From: an uncultured Prevotellaceae bacterium | Lineage (GTDB): Bacteria > Bacteroidota > Bacteroidia > Bacteroidales > Bacteroidaceae | Direction: 5' to 3' | NCBI GenBank assembly: GCA_902768105.1 | Contig: CACXJZ010000011.1 | Coordinates: 15,776 to 73,271 of the forward strand | DNA length: 57,496 nucleotides | Part shown: piece by piece, positions 27,285-35,564 of the stretch | How positions within the stretch are numbered: the first letter of the stretch is position 1 | Layout of the letters: each line of letters begins with the position of its first letter | The notes under the pieces: model-generated | What the model saw: only the letters and a program-made list of their open reading frames with translations | What the model was told of the DNA's origin: nothing | The model's database searches: none | Translations under genes and position numbers: made by a program

Positions 27285-27317
27285 GTCGTTAATAGTTTTA
27301 GGATTAAAATGACGGTG

Positions 27318-27325
27318 CAAAGATA
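27318..27325 (-). promoter_or_regulatory. -7 box (TATCTTTG) of the CE7-GH26 gene
   Basis: TATCTTTG on the minus strand 34 bases before the ATG. The region where a -33 box would lie is taken by the terminator stem of the GH5 gene. Confidence 0.65.
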
Positions 27326-27329
27326 AGCA

Positions 27330-27369
27330 AAATATCCGACAAAGTATGATACTCTTTTGTCGGATATTT
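27330..27369 (-). terminator. Hairpin between GH5 and the CE7-GH26 gene
   Basis: Perfect 14-bp arms (AAATATCCGACAAA and its complement) around a 12-base loop, starting four bases after the GH5 stop. Probable transcription terminator for GH5; it overlaps the upstream part of the next promoter. A regulator-binding palindrome is the alternative. Confidence 0.75.
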
Positions 27370-27372
27370 ATA

Positions 27373-28668
27373 CTATTTCACTTTTTTCATCCTTCCGGCC
27401 TGTTCTCGCACCACAAAGAGCGTCGATGAGTCGCTTGCGAAGACCGAATTCAGACCTTGAGCCTCCTGCGCGGGGTCATTGGTGTAGGGGTCGCCCACCT
27501 GCCATTGTTCATGTACAGGCTTGGCAAAACCGCCCCATCCCCAGAAGTTGCAGCCGGCAAACTTTCCGCCCTGCTCGGCATTGTCGGCCACAAGCGAGAA
27601 GACGTACTCGTAGTAGCCGTCGCGCCCCTTCGTCGGGGTGTCAAGCGTGAACTTGAAGCCGTCGCGCGGATAGCCGAACTCCTCCATCACGAGGGGCTTG
27701 CCCAGCTTCTCGCAGATGGCGAGGTGCTTGTCAATATACTCCTTCGTATTCTCCTTGGCACGCGGCAGGTTCTCGATGAGCGAGTCGGCCTTTGCCCAGC
27801 CCCAGTTGTAGGGCCAGAGGTGAACGTTGCAGTAGTCCACGTTCTTGTCGGCACAGATGCGCTCCCAGCTGTCGTAGCTCATCTCGCAGCCCCAGGCGCC
27901 CTCGGAGCCAATGCTGATGAGGTGGTTCTTGTCGAGCGAGCGAATGAGCGCTGCGGCCTCGGCAATCCACTTCTCGAAGGCGGGCAGCTTGTCTTCAGCA
28001 AAGGCACGCGGCTCGTTGCCTATCTGCCACGACATGATGGCGGGGTCGTCCGTATATTTCACGTTCGTGTAGCGGTTCGTGCGGCCGATGATGAAGCGCA
28101 CATAGTCGTAGAACAGCTGGTGAGCCTTCTCGTTGGTGGCATACTGGCTCATGGCCTGCATGAAGGCGGGATAGCCCACATCGTCAGGCCGTGGCTGCTT
28201 GCCCAGTCCGGCATGCTCGAGGTAGAAGCTGTAGCCGCCGCTCCACTCCCACGAGTTGTTCAAGTAGAGCACGGCGACCATCTGCCGCTTGCCCATCTCC
28301 ATGAGCAGGTAGTCGAGTCCTGCCAGGATGGTGTCGTTATACTCTCCCGGGCGTATCTGCAGCGTGGGCTCCACCTTGGTCTTCACGCCCCGCTCACCGT
28401 CCGAGCCAACGAGTATGCGGAGGTTGTCAATGCCGAGACTCTTCATCTTGTCAAGCTCCTCTGACAGTCGGTCGCGGTCGCCGCCCTGTCCTTCCGAAGC
28501 GAGTATGGCTCCGTACCAGAAGTTCGTGCCAACGTAATAATATGGTTCACCCGCGCGCATGAAGTGGCCATCCTCAACGGTCACAAACTGCGGCTCGTCC
28601 TGTCGGACGTCCTGACATGCCGCCAACGCAACGGCTGCCAACAACAGTATCGTTATTTTTTTCATCAT
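27373..28668 (-). CDS. GH5 (subfamily 7-like) beta-mannanase lipoprotein
   Basis: 431 residues from ATG 28668. The lipobox is LAAC (C18), so it should sit on the cell envelope. Catalytic domain about 26-420, with acid/base E219 (WQIGNEPR) and nucleophile Glu in VMEEFG (329-330). YVGTNFWYGA, NLRILVGSDGE and FWGWGGF fit the mannanase branch of GH5. A longer frame reaches 28713, but its extra 15 residues (MMVYDLQFTVYSLQV) are encoded by a heptamer array and would spoil the signal peptide, so I reject it. First mannan gene after the kinase pair; followed by a terminator. Confidence 0.9.
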   Translation of the reverse strand: MMKKITILLLAAVALAACQDVRQDEPQFVTVEDGHFMRAGEPYYYVGTNFWYGAILASEGQGGDRDRLSEELDKMKSLGIDNLRILVGSDGERGVKTKVEPTLQIRPGEYNDTILAGLDYLLMEMGKRQMVAVLYLNNSWEWSGGYSFYLEHAGLGKQPRPDDVGYPAFMQAMSQYATNEKAHQLFYDYVRFIIGRTNRYTNVKYTDDPAIMSWQIGNEPRAFAEDKLPAFEKWIAEAAALIRSLDKNHLISIGSEGAWGCEMSYDSWERICADKNVDYCNVHLWPYNWGWAKADSLIENLPRAKENTKEYIDKHLAICEKLGKPLVMEEFGYPRDGFKFTLDTPTKGRDGYYEYVFSLVADNAEQGGKFAGCNFWGWGGFAKPVHEQWQVGDPYTNDPAQEAQGLNSVFASDSSTLFVVREQAGRMKKVK

Positions 28669-28671
28669 CAC

Positions 28672-28706
28672 CTGTAAACTGTAAACCGTAAACTGTAAAT
28701 CGTAAA
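28672..28706 (-). repeat. Heptamer array (CTGTAAA x5) between the kinase and GH5 genes
   Basis: Plus-strand units CTGTAAA, CTGTAAA, CCGTAAA, CTGTAAA, TCGTAAA. It starts three bases after the kinase stop and ends three bases before the GH5 ATG. Confidence 0.92.
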
Positions 28707-28709
28707 CCA

Positions 28710-29330
28710 TCACTCCATCGGGAACAGTCCGTAAAGCTTCGCGTCAATCATGTCAGTCACCTGCTTGAAGGCCTCATGATCCTCGCCAAACTTACAAGTG
28801 TCGCCATCGACGATAATTAGGTTGCCCTTGTAGCCGCTGATCCACTCCTCGTAGCGTGTATTCAGACCCTGCAGGTAGTCCAGCTGGATGGTCTGCTCGT
28901 AGTCGCGTCCGCGCTTCTGTATCTGCGCCACAAGATTAGGGATAGTCGAGCGGATATAAATCATGAGGTCGGGCAACTTCACCAGCGACATCATCAAATC
29001 GAAAAGGTCGGTGTAGTTCTGGAAGTCGCGGTCGCTCATCATGCCCTGGCCGTGCAGGTTGGGTGCAAAGATGCGTGCATCCTCGAAGATGGTACGGTCC
29101 TGGATGATGGTGTCCTTCGACTGCGCAATCTCAACCACTTCCTTGAAGCGCTTGTTCAGGAAGTATATCTGAAGGTTAAACGACCACCGTTTCATGTCGG
29201 CATAGAAGTCGGCGAGATACGGGTTGTTGTCAACGGGCTCGAAGCGTGGCGTCCATCCATATCGCTTGGCGAGCATCTTGGTCAGCGTGGTCTTGCCGCT
29301 GCCGATGTTTCCTGCTATTGCTATGTGCAT
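28710..29330 (-). CDS. Deoxynucleoside kinase (copy 1)
   Basis: 206 residues. Phosphorylates deoxynucleosides for dNTP salvage. P-loop GNIGSGKTT (7-15), the DRTIFED motif (DRS-like) and the lid RGRDYEQ match the dAdo/dGuo/dCyd kinase family. Similar along its length to the next gene, so the pair arose by duplication; in some bacteria such pairs form a heterodimer with different base preference. A heptamer array separates it from its paralogue. Confidence 0.9.
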   Translation of the reverse strand: MHIAIAGNIGSGKTTLTKMLAKRYGWTPRFEPVDNNPYLADFYADMKRWSFNLQIYFLNKRFKEVVEIAQSKDTIIQDRTIFEDARIFAPNLHGQGMMSDRDFQNYTDLFDLMMSLVKLPDLMIYIRSTIPNLVAQIQKRGRDYEQTIQLDYLQGLNTRYEEWISGYKGNLIIVDGDTCKFGEDHEAFKQVTDMIDAKLYGLFPME

Positions 29331-29335
29331 CTTGA

Positions 29336-29363
29336 TATATTTACGAATTTCTGATTCTTAATT
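29336..29363 (-). repeat. Degenerate heptamer array between the two kinase genes
   Basis: Plus-strand units TATATTT, ACGAATT, TCTGATT, CTTAATT in seven-base register; more diverged than the other arrays. Confidence 0.6.
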
Positions 29364-29378
29364 ATTGGCGGAGAGCTG

Positions 29379-29996
29379 TTACGAAAACAGTCCGAAGAGC
29401 GTGCGGTCTATCTTATCGACGATGCTCGCAAAGTCCTTCGAGTTATGCTCAAAGTCCATGTCATCGACGTCAACCACCAGCAGCCGCCCCTTGTAGCGAT
29501 GGAAGATAAAGTCCTCGTAGCGCTCGTTCAGGTTCTGCAGGTATTCCAGCTGGATGGTCTGCTCATAGTCGCGCCCACGCTTCTGGATGTTCGCCACGAG
29601 GTGTGGCACCGAGGCGCGCAGGTATATCATGAGCTCAGGCAGCCGCACCGTGCTCATCATCTGCTCAAAGAGCTCCATGTACGTATCGAAGTCGCGGTCG
29701 CTCAGGTTGCCCATCGCCTTGTTGTTGGCGGTAAACACATAGACACCCTCGAAGATGCTGCGATCCTGGATGATGGTGTGCTGGGCCTCGTTGATGCGCA
29801 ACAGGTCGCGGAAGCGCTCCTTCAGGAAAAACACCTCGAGCGCGAACGACCACCGGCGAATGTCCTTGTAGTAATCCTCCAGGTAGGGGTTGTCGGTAAC
29901 GGCCTCAAACCGAGCCTCCCACCCGTAGTGACGGGCGAGCATATTCGTGAGCGTGGTCTTGCCGCAACCAATGTTTCCGGCTATTGCAATGTACAT
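29379..29996 (-). CDS. Deoxynucleoside kinase (copy 2)
   Basis: 205 residues from ATG 29996; an upstream start would run through the promoter. P-loop GNIGCGKTT (Cys in place of the Ser of copy 1), DRSIFEG and RGRDYEQTIQLEYLQNLNERYE lid region. Same family and likely partner of the downstream kinase. Differences near the DRS/DRT motif suggest separate substrate ranges, which is inference. Confidence 0.9.
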   Translation of the reverse strand: MYIAIAGNIGCGKTTLTNMLARHYGWEARFEAVTDNPYLEDYYKDIRRWSFALEVFFLKERFRDLLRINEAQHTIIQDRSIFEGVYVFTANNKAMGNLSDRDFDTYMELFEQMMSTVRLPELMIYLRASVPHLVANIQKRGRDYEQTIQLEYLQNLNERYEDFIFHRYKGRLLVVDVDDMDFEHNSKDFASIVDKIDRTLFGLFS

Positions 29997-30016
29997 ATTT
30001 ATAGTTTTATTGCCTG

Positions 30017-30047
30017 CAAAGATACGAATAAGTGAGGACAATACAAA
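30017..30047 (-). promoter_or_regulatory. -33/-7 promoter of the kinase pair
   Basis: TTTG (30047-30044), 19 bp, TATCTTTG (30024-30017) on the minus strand, 20 bp before the ATG. Shares the ATACAAAATAAAT upstream block with the recurring modules. Confidence 0.8.
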
Positions 30048-30064
30048 ATAAATCGCACGAAAAA

Positions 30065-30140
30065 TTTTCATGGCATGAAACCATACGATTCATGGCATGA
30101 AACTATGCGTTTCATTACGGGAAAAGTCGGGGCGGCTGTG
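30065..30140. repeat. TTCATGGCATGAA repeat element, copy B
   Basis: Two TTCATGGCATGAA palindromes, a third degenerate unit TTCATTACGGGAAA and a GGGGCGGCTG end; about 90 percent identical to 1675-1750. It lies about 18 bp upstream of the -33 box of the kinase promoter. Beyond it TTGCAAGA is repeated twice (30154-30169). Confidence 0.8.
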
Positions 30141-30190
30141 TAAGCGAAGTTTCTTGCAAGATTGCAAGATTACATAAGCACTTTGTACAC

Positions 30191-30235
30191 CAACAAAAAT
30201 GGGTAGGTCTCGTAAGTGAGGCTTGCCCATTGTTG
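30191..30235 (-). terminator. Probable terminator hairpin after glgB
   Basis: CAACA..AATGGG pairs with CCCATTGTTG through a stem with several G-U type pairs, located 16 bases past the glgB stop. On the minus strand it is followed by TTTTTG. Confidence 0.6.
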
Positions 30236-30250
30236 TCATGTGTGGTCTTA

Positions 30251-32332
30251 TCAGTTCTTCTTCAGCACGACGGCGGAACGAGCGGGGATGTAGAGCTTGA
30301 GCCACTCCTTCTTGTCCTTGACGTAAAGCGGGTCGTAGTTGGTGATGTGCGTCACGCTGTCGTCAGCGAAGCCGTTGCCGCCGAAGTCCTTCGAGTCGGT
30401 ATTGAGCACCACGTCGTAGGAGCCCGTAGGCACAAGGAAACCGTAGTCGGTATAGCTACGCGTGGGCGAGAAGTTGAACACGAAGACGAGGTCGCCGCGC
30501 ATGAAGCAGAGCACCTGGTCGCCGTCGTCGTGCCAGATCTCCACTACGGGCTTGTCCTGGAAGTTGCGAACGCTCTTGATGACCTTGAGCATCTCGCGGT
30601 CGAAGTCGCCCAGCCAATGGTAGCAGAGGTCCTTGTTATCGACGAGGTTCCACTGGCGGCGTGCGTACTTGTAGGACCAGCCGTTACCCTCGCGCGGGAA
30701 GTCAATCCACTCGGGATGACCAAACTCATTGCCCATGAAGTTGAGGTAGCCGCCGTTGATGGCTCCTGCCGTCACAAGGCGTATCATCTTGTGGAGGGCG
30801 ATGCCACGCTGTGCGAGGTCGTTGACATCCTTCTTGGCGAAGTGCCAGTACATGTCGGCATCGATGAGGCGGAAGATGATGGTTTTGTCGCCCACGAGTG
30901 CCTGGTCGTGCGACTCGCAGTAAGAGATGGTCTTCTCGTCAGGACGACGGTTCTTGACCTCCCAGAAGATGCTGCAGACATTGATGTCCTCGTCGCGTAC
31001 CTCTTTAATAGTCTTAATCCAGTAGTCGGGGATGTTCATCGCCATGCGGTAGTCGAAGCCGTAACCACCGTCCTCGAACTTGGCAGCCAGTCCGGGCATA
31101 CCGGACACCTCCTCGGCAATGGTGATGGCGTTGGGGTTCACCTCATGGATGAGGCAGTTGGCCAGCGTGAGGTAGCAGATGGCGTTGTCATCCTCGTGAC
31201 CGTTGAAGTAGTCACCATAGCCACCGAAGGCCTCGCCCAATCCGTGCGAATAATACAGCATGGAGGTAACGCCGTCGAAGCGGAAGCCGTCGAACTTGAA
31301 CTCCTCGAGCCAATACTTACAGTTAGAGAGCAGGAAGTGGAGCACGTCGTCCTTGCCGTAGTCGAAGCAGAGCGAGTCCCATGCGGGATGCTCGTGGCGG
31401 TCGCCCTGATAGAAGAACTGGTTGGGGTCGCCGGCGAGGTTGCCCAAGCCCTCAACCTCATTCTTCACGGCATGCGAGTGTACGATGTCCATGATGACGG
31501 CAATGCCCATCTTGTGGGCGGTGTCAATCATCTCCTTCAGGTCCTCAGGCGTGCCGAAGCGACTGCTGGGAGCGAAGAAGCTGCTGACGTGATAGCCAAA
31601 GGAGCCATAGTAGGGATGCTCCTGAATAGCCATGACCTGAATGGCGTTGTAGCCGTCCTTCTTGACGCGCGGCAGCACGTTCTGGGTGAACTCCTTATAC
31701 GAGCCCACCTTCTCAGCATCCTGTCCCATGCCCACGTGGCACTCGTAGATGAGCAGCGGGTCCTTGTGGGGCTTGAAGGTCTTTTTCTTCCACTCGTAGG
31801 GCTTCTCGGGGTTCCACACCTGAGCGGAGAATATCTTGGTCTGATCGTCCTGAACGACGCGACGGCACCAGGCGGGAATGCGCTCGCCTTCTCCCCCATT
31901 CCACTTCACCTTCATCTTGTAGAGCTGGCCGTGCTTGAGGGCTTTCTCAGAGAGCTTCAGCTCCCAGTTGCCTGTACCGGCGACGCGCTTGCAGCGGTAC
32001 TTCTCGTTCTCCTGCCAGTTGTTGAAGTCGCCAATGAGGTAGATGTCGGTAGCGTTGGGTGCCCACTCGCGGAACACCCAGCCCTTGGCGAGCTTGTGGA
32101 GTCCGAAGTAGAGATGTCCGGAAGCGAAGTCCGAGAGCTTCTTCTTGCCGTTACGTGTCAGCTGATTGATTTTCCAGACGGCGTGGTCGTGACGGCCGCT
32201 GATGGCACCCTCGAAGGGTTCGAGCCACGGGTCATTACGAACGAGTCCGATGTGCTGGGGAGCCTGTGGCTCCACCACTTTCTTTGCGGCGGCCTTCTTG
32301 GGCTTCGCCGTAGTCTTCTTTGTTGTTGCCAT
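30251..32332 (-). CDS. glgB: 1,4-alpha-glucan branching enzyme
   Basis: 693 residues from ATG 32332 (MATTKKTTAKPKKAAAKK), four bases after the yhcH stop. The first 25 residues are a Lys/Ala-rich extension. CBM48 domain about 60-190 and GH13 barrel about 200-590, with nucleophile Asp in GFRFDGVTSM, acid/base Glu in AEEVSG and late SHDQA Asp. The form is closer to eukaryote-type branching enzymes, as often in Bacteroidetes. Makes alpha-1,6 branches in storage glycogen. Confidence 0.95.
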   Translation of the reverse strand: MATTKKTTAKPKKAAAKKVVEPQAPQHIGLVRNDPWLEPFEGAISGRHDHAVWKINQLTRNGKKKLSDFASGHLYFGLHKLAKGWVFREWAPNATDIYLIGDFNNWQENEKYRCKRVAGTGNWELKLSEKALKHGQLYKMKVKWNGGEGERIPAWCRRVVQDDQTKIFSAQVWNPEKPYEWKKKTFKPHKDPLLIYECHVGMGQDAEKVGSYKEFTQNVLPRVKKDGYNAIQVMAIQEHPYYGSFGYHVSSFFAPSSRFGTPEDLKEMIDTAHKMGIAVIMDIVHSHAVKNEVEGLGNLAGDPNQFFYQGDRHEHPAWDSLCFDYGKDDVLHFLLSNCKYWLEEFKFDGFRFDGVTSMLYYSHGLGEAFGGYGDYFNGHEDDNAICYLTLANCLIHEVNPNAITIAEEVSGMPGLAAKFEDGGYGFDYRMAMNIPDYWIKTIKEVRDEDINVCSIFWEVKNRRPDEKTISYCESHDQALVGDKTIIFRLIDADMYWHFAKKDVNDLAQRGIALHKMIRLVTAGAINGGYLNFMGNEFGHPEWIDFPREGNGWSYKYARRQWNLVDNKDLCYHWLGDFDREMLKVIKSVRNFQDKPVVEIWHDDGDQVLCFMRGDLVFVFNFSPTRSYTDYGFLVPTGSYDVVLNTDSKDFGGNGFADDSVTHITNYDPLYVKDKKEWLKLYIPARSAVVLKKN

Positions 32333-32336
32333 AGTA

Positions 32337-32783
32337 TTATGCTTTAATCTTAAAAATCGCTTTTTTGATTTCCGGCTCGAAGGAGATGCAGGGAGCATGT
32401 CCGTCCTGCGGGAAGAAGATGGCGAACATGCCAGGATGACAGGTCACGAAACACTCGGCCATGAGGTCGCCATACTTCGTGATGTCCTTCTCGGCATTGT
32501 ACGGAGCATCGGGCAGACTGGCTGCGGGCGTGTAGCCGTAGGTCTCGTCGCCAGAGAGCGGTATCTGGATGTCAATCATCTTCTGGTGGGTCTCCAGCAC
32601 AGCCTCGTCGGGCGACTTGCCCTTGGCGGTGGTGATGTTGACGAAGAGGTCCTTGCCTGCAATCTCGTGCTTACCGGCCTCCAGTTTGTTCAGGTTGTTT
32701 GCCTTCATGAACTCCACGACTTTGGCAAACAGCGGGTTGAGCGATGCATAGCTGCTCAGGTTGTCTAATGTGTCGATAATCAT
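32337..32783 (-). CDS. YhcH/YjgK/YiaL family beta-barrel protein
   Basis: 148 residues. HEIAGKDLFVNI, ETHQKMIDIQIPLSGDETYGY, PGMFAIFFPQDGHAP and a KKAIFKIK tail are the conserved blocks of the YhcH family (DUF386), a cupin-like fold associated with sugar acid and sialic acid metabolism. Metal binding by the conserved His/Glu is likely. Translationally linked to glgB by a four-base gap. The exact reaction is unknown. Confidence 0.9.
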   Translation of the reverse strand: MIIDTLDNLSSYASLNPLFAKVVEFMKANNLNKLEAGKHEIAGKDLFVNITTAKGKSPDEAVLETHQKMIDIQIPLSGDETYGYTPAASLPDAPYNAEKDITKYGDLMAECFVTCHPGMFAIFFPQDGHAPCISFEPEIKKAIFKIKA

Positions 32784-32795
32784 AATATTGTTGTT

Positions 32796-33905
32796 TTAAT
32801 GCTTGCGTCCTCGCACGTAAGTGCCTTGCGACGTGATGTTGCCGTTGCGGTCGCGCTCGACGTAGGGACCGTCGCGGCGGTCGTCAACATAAGAGCCCTC
32901 GAAGCGGTTGCCCTCCTTGTCCTCCTCGATGGCGGGACCGTTGCGCTTGCCGTTCTTGAACGTGCCCTTGAACTTCGAGCCGTCAGCATAGCGGGCGATG
33001 CCCTCGCCGTCGATGTTACCGTCCTTGAACTCACCCTCGAACACGTCGCCACTCTTCGTGGTCAGCTTGCCGTGGCCATTGGGCAGGTCATGCAGCCATT
33101 GGCCTGTATAGGTGTTACCGTTCTTCCAGACGAGCGTGCCCTGACCCGACTTATCTCCCTTCAGGAACTGACCGGTATATTTGTCGCCGTTGGCATAGGT
33201 GAAGATGCCCTGGCCTGTACGCTCGCCCTCGACGTAGTCACCCTCGTAGGTGTCGCCGTTCTGGAAGCGGTAGATGCCGCGACCGTGCTGCAAGTCGTCT
33301 TTCCACTGGCCCACATAGACGTCGCCGTCGGAATAGCGGAACGTGCCGCGACCGTTACGCTGGTTCTCACGCCAGTCACCCTCGTAGGTGGAGCCGTCGC
33401 CCCAGTCGTACTTGCCCTTGCCGCTCTTCTTGTCGTTCACCCATTGGCCGTCGTAGTAAGCGCCGTTTGCAAAGGTGTATTTTCCCGTTCCGTGGCGGCG
33501 GTCGTTCTCCCAGTTGCCCTCATACTTGTCACCATTGTAATAGTACATGGTACCCTCGCCCTGCTGCACGTCGATGTACCACAGGCCAACATACTTGTTG
33601 TTATTCAGGAAATAATAGGTGCCAAGGCCGTGCTGGTGGTCCTTGTACCAGTCGCCCTCGTAGCGCTCGCCGTCGAAGAAGGTAAAGATGCCGTAACCAT
33701 GTCGGAGACCCCGGAAATAGTCGCCCTCATAGACATTACCGTCAGCGAAGACGGTCTTTCCCTTTCCGTTGGGCTTTCCGCCTTGCATTTCTCCGTTATA
33801 TTCGCCTCCGTCGTGTGTCGTACACGTTCCAAGTGTGATACTCTGTGCTCCCGCAGCAAGCGGTAAAGCAATCATTATAGATGATAAAATATGTCGTAGT
33901 TTCAT
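32796..33905 (-). CDS. Secreted MORN-repeat protein
   Basis: 369 residues, signal peptide about 1-20 (IALPLAAGAQ), followed by about 13-14 MORN repeats of 23 residues, each like GxTYEGDWxxxxxxGxGxxxxxxG. The repeats make an elongated beta sheet. In bacteria such proteins are mostly uncharacterised; envelope interaction or scaffolding is a guess. Divergent from kdsB. Confidence 0.9.
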   Translation of the reverse strand: MKLRHILSSIMIALPLAAGAQSITLGTCTTHDGGEYNGEMQGGKPNGKGKTVFADGNVYEGDYFRGLRHGYGIFTFFDGERYEGDWYKDHQHGLGTYYFLNNNKYVGLWYIDVQQGEGTMYYYNGDKYEGNWENDRRHGTGKYTFANGAYYDGQWVNDKKSGKGKYDWGDGSTYEGDWRENQRNGRGTFRYSDGDVYVGQWKDDLQHGRGIYRFQNGDTYEGDYVEGERTGQGIFTYANGDKYTGQFLKGDKSGQGTLVWKNGNTYTGQWLHDLPNGHGKLTTKSGDVFEGEFKDGNIDGEGIARYADGSKFKGTFKNGKRNGPAIEEDKEGNRFEGSYVDDRRDGPYVERDRNGNITSQGTYVRGRKH

Positions 33906-33929
33906 TTTCTTGATTCGTTTAAACTATAC

Positions 33930-33937
33930 AAAGGTAG
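33930..33937 (-). promoter_or_regulatory. -7 box (TACCTTTG) of the MORN gene
   Basis: CAAAGGTA on plus, that is TACCTTTG on minus, 24 bp before the MORN-protein ATG. No clear -33 box. Confidence 0.6.
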
Positions 33938-33979
33938 AAAAAAGTTAGGAGTTTGGGGGTAGAAGTTAGGAATTTTTTG

Positions 33980-33987
33980 TACCTTTG
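33980..33987 (+). promoter_or_regulatory. -7 box (TACCTTTG) of kdsB
   Basis: TACCTTTG 20 bp before the kdsB ATG; a TTTG at 33953-33956 is 23 bp upstream, slightly wide spacing. Confidence 0.65.
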
Positions 33988-34007
33988 CAGAAAATTTAGT
34001 ATTTATT

Positions 34008-34796
34008 ATGAAGTTTGTTGCGATTATTCCTGCGCGCTACGCATCAACGCGCTTTCCCGGCAAACCGCTGGCACTACTCGGCGGCAAGCCTGTCATTCAG
34101 CGAGTATATGAACAAGCCAAGAGCGTGCTGGCTGACGTCTTCGTGGCTACCGACGACGACCGCATCTTCCAGACCGTCTGCGACTTCGACGGACAAGCCA
34201 TCATGACGCGCGCCGACCACAAGAGTGGTACCGACCGCATAGAGGAGGCGATGGAAAAAATCGAGGTACGAGGTACGGAGTACGAGGTGCGAGGAGAAGA
34301 CCTTGTGGTCATCAACATCCAGGGTGACGAGCCGTTTGTACAGGCCTCGCAGATTGAGACGCTCTGCCAGCTCTTCGACGCCCCTGAAACGCAGATTGGC
34401 ACCTTAGGAAAGCCCTTCGAGACGATGGAGGCGGTCATGAACCCCAACTCGCCGAAGATTGTGTGCGACCGCAAGGGATTCGCACTCTACTTCAGCCGGA
34501 GCGTCATCCCCTTTGTGCGAAACCAATCCCCCCTCTCTTCGGAGGGGGACAGGGGGAGGCTTCCTTTCCCCTACCTCAAGCATTTGGGACTCTACGCCTA
34601 CCGTCGTGAGGTGCTCAGGGAGATAACACAACTGCCCCAGTCTCCCCTGGAACTGGCGGAGAGCCTGGAGCAGTTGCGCTGGCTGGAAAACGGCTACCGC
34701 ATCAGGGTAGGCACGACCAACGTGGAAACAGTAGGCATAGACACGCCCGACGACCTTCAGCGTGCTGAGGAATTCCTGCAGCAGCTGTCACGATAA
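34008..34796 (+). CDS. kdsB: 3-deoxy-manno-octulosonate cytidylyltransferase with two repeat-derived insertions
   Basis: 262 residues, about 12-15 longer than usual. Activates Kdo with CTP for lipopolysaccharide. [21 protein letters not shown] (CTP loop), [19 protein letters not shown] and GIDTPDDL are all intact. Two insertions explain the extra length: [11 protein letters not shown] (86-96), encoded by a CGAGGTA heptamer array, and [15 protein letters not shown] (173-187), encoded by a G/C palindrome. Both fall between conserved blocks and keep the frame. Its end overlaps the convergent DnaJ-like gene by nine bases. Confidence 0.94.
   Translation: MKFVAIIPARYASTRFPGKPLALLGGKPVIQRVYEQAKSVLADVFVATDDDRIFQTVCDFDGQAIMTRADHKSGTDRIEEAMEKIEVRGTEYEVRGEDLVVINIQGDEPFVQASQIETLCQLFDAPETQIGTLGKPFETMEAVMNPNSPKIVCDRKGFALYFSRSVIPFVRNQSPLSSEGDRGRLPFPYLKHLGLYAYRREVLREITQLPQSPLELAESLEQLRWLENGYRIRVGTTNVETVGIDTPDDLQRAEEFLQQLSR
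34262..34296 (+). repeat. Heptamer array (CGAGGTA x5) inside kdsB
   Basis: CGAGGTA, CGAGGTA, CGGAGTA, CGAGGTG, CGAGGAG, in the reading frame of kdsB without stops. The only heptamer array of this window that lies wholly inside a gene. Confidence 0.85.
34525..34563. repeat. G/C-rich palindromic element inside kdsB
   Basis: C-rich arm, TTCG loop (CTCTTCGGAG), G-rich arm, then a second G-rich block. Translated as [11 protein letters not shown], in the same frame as the related element in mnmE (SPPSEGRGE). Confidence 0.75.
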
Positions 34797-35450
34797 CGCC
34801 TCGCGCAACAACGCCGTCTGACGGTCTGTCAGCTGTTCGGGCAGTTGTACGTTGTAGGTCAGGATCAGGTCGCGACCGCCCTGGCCCTTCCCACGCAGAC
34901 GAACCTTTGAGCCGGGCTGCGTGCCCGCCTTGACCTTCAGCTTGAGCTTATCGCCCGAAGGAGTCTGCACAATCACCTCACCACCCGTTAAAGCCGTCAG
35001 CAAGGGAATGGTGGCTGACGCCTGTGTATCGGCAGCAGCACGCGGTCGACTGCTTGTACGTTGTCTGCCGCCCCCGCCGAAGAGGTTCTCAAAGAACGAA
35101 GAGAAACCTCCTCCACCCGACGTAAACGACGAGAAATCAAAGCCTTCGAACGGATTGCCTCCAGCATTGCCGAAGCCGCCAAAGCCGCCCGTTCCGCCTG
35201 CATGTCCGCCTCCGAAGACGTCGGCATTTTTCCATTGCTCACCATACTGGTCATACTTCTTACGCTTCTCGGGGTCGCCAATCACGTCGTATGCCTCGTT
35301 GAGCGCCTGGAACTTTGCCTTGGCCTTGGGGTCGTCAGGATGCAGGTCGGGATGAAACTGCTTTGCCCGCTTGAGGTAAGCCTTCTTCACGTCCTTCTGC
35401 GGTATCGTCTTGTCAACGCCCAGAATCTTGTAGTAATCTATGAATGCCAT
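34788..35450 (-). CDS. DnaJ/CbpA-like co-chaperone, short form
   Basis: 220 residues. J domain about 1-70 with the HPD motif (FHPDLHPDD), Gly/Phe-rich region about 80-130, then one C-terminal substrate-binding type domain ([34 protein letters not shown]). No zinc fingers. CbpA proteins are normally about 300 residues with two beta domains, and here only about one is present, a short form. Should stimulate DnaK. Heptamers lie directly before its start. Confidence 0.88.
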   Translation of the reverse strand: MAFIDYYKILGVDKTIPQKDVKKAYLKRAKQFHPDLHPDDPKAKAKFQALNEAYDVIGDPEKRKKYDQYGEQWKNADVFGGGHAGGTGGFGGFGNAGGNPFEGFDFSSFTSGGGGFSSFFENLFGGGGRQRTSSRPRAAADTQASATIPLLTALTGGEVIVQTPSGDKLKLKVKAGTQPGSKVRLRGKGQGGRDLILTYNVQLPEQLTDRQTALLREALS

Positions 35451-35451
35451 A

Positions 35452-35486
35452 TTAATTTACAATTGACAATTTATTATTTACAAATT
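35452..35486 (-). repeat. Heptamer array (AAATTGT-type x5) before the DnaJ-like gene
   Basis: Plus-strand units TTAATTT, ACAATTG, ACAATTT, ATTATTT, ACAAATT; the array begins two bases from the ATG at 35450. Confidence 0.8.
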
Positions 35487-35510
35487 TTACAGCAAAAAAC
35501 GTGCCGAGAG

Positions 35511-35542
35511 TTTGGTAATGTCAGCAAAAATACATATCTTTG
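35511..35542 (+). promoter_or_regulatory. -33/-7 promoter of the 5'-nucleotidase gene
   Basis: TTTG (35511-35514), 20 bp, TATCTTTG (35535-35542), 22 bp before the ATG. Confidence 0.8.
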
Positions 35543-35564
35543 CCGTAAAAATTAAATTTCGCCT

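Noticed and set aside
28669-28713. Extended start for GH5 (MMVYDLQFTVYSLQV)
   Set aside because: These codons are the heptamer array; the lipoprotein signal starts at 28668.
30230-32347. A 705-codon open frame on plus opposite glgB
   Set aside because: Antisense shadow. glgB has complete GH13 motifs, while the plus frame is Val/Leu/Ala-rich low complexity with no recognisable domain.
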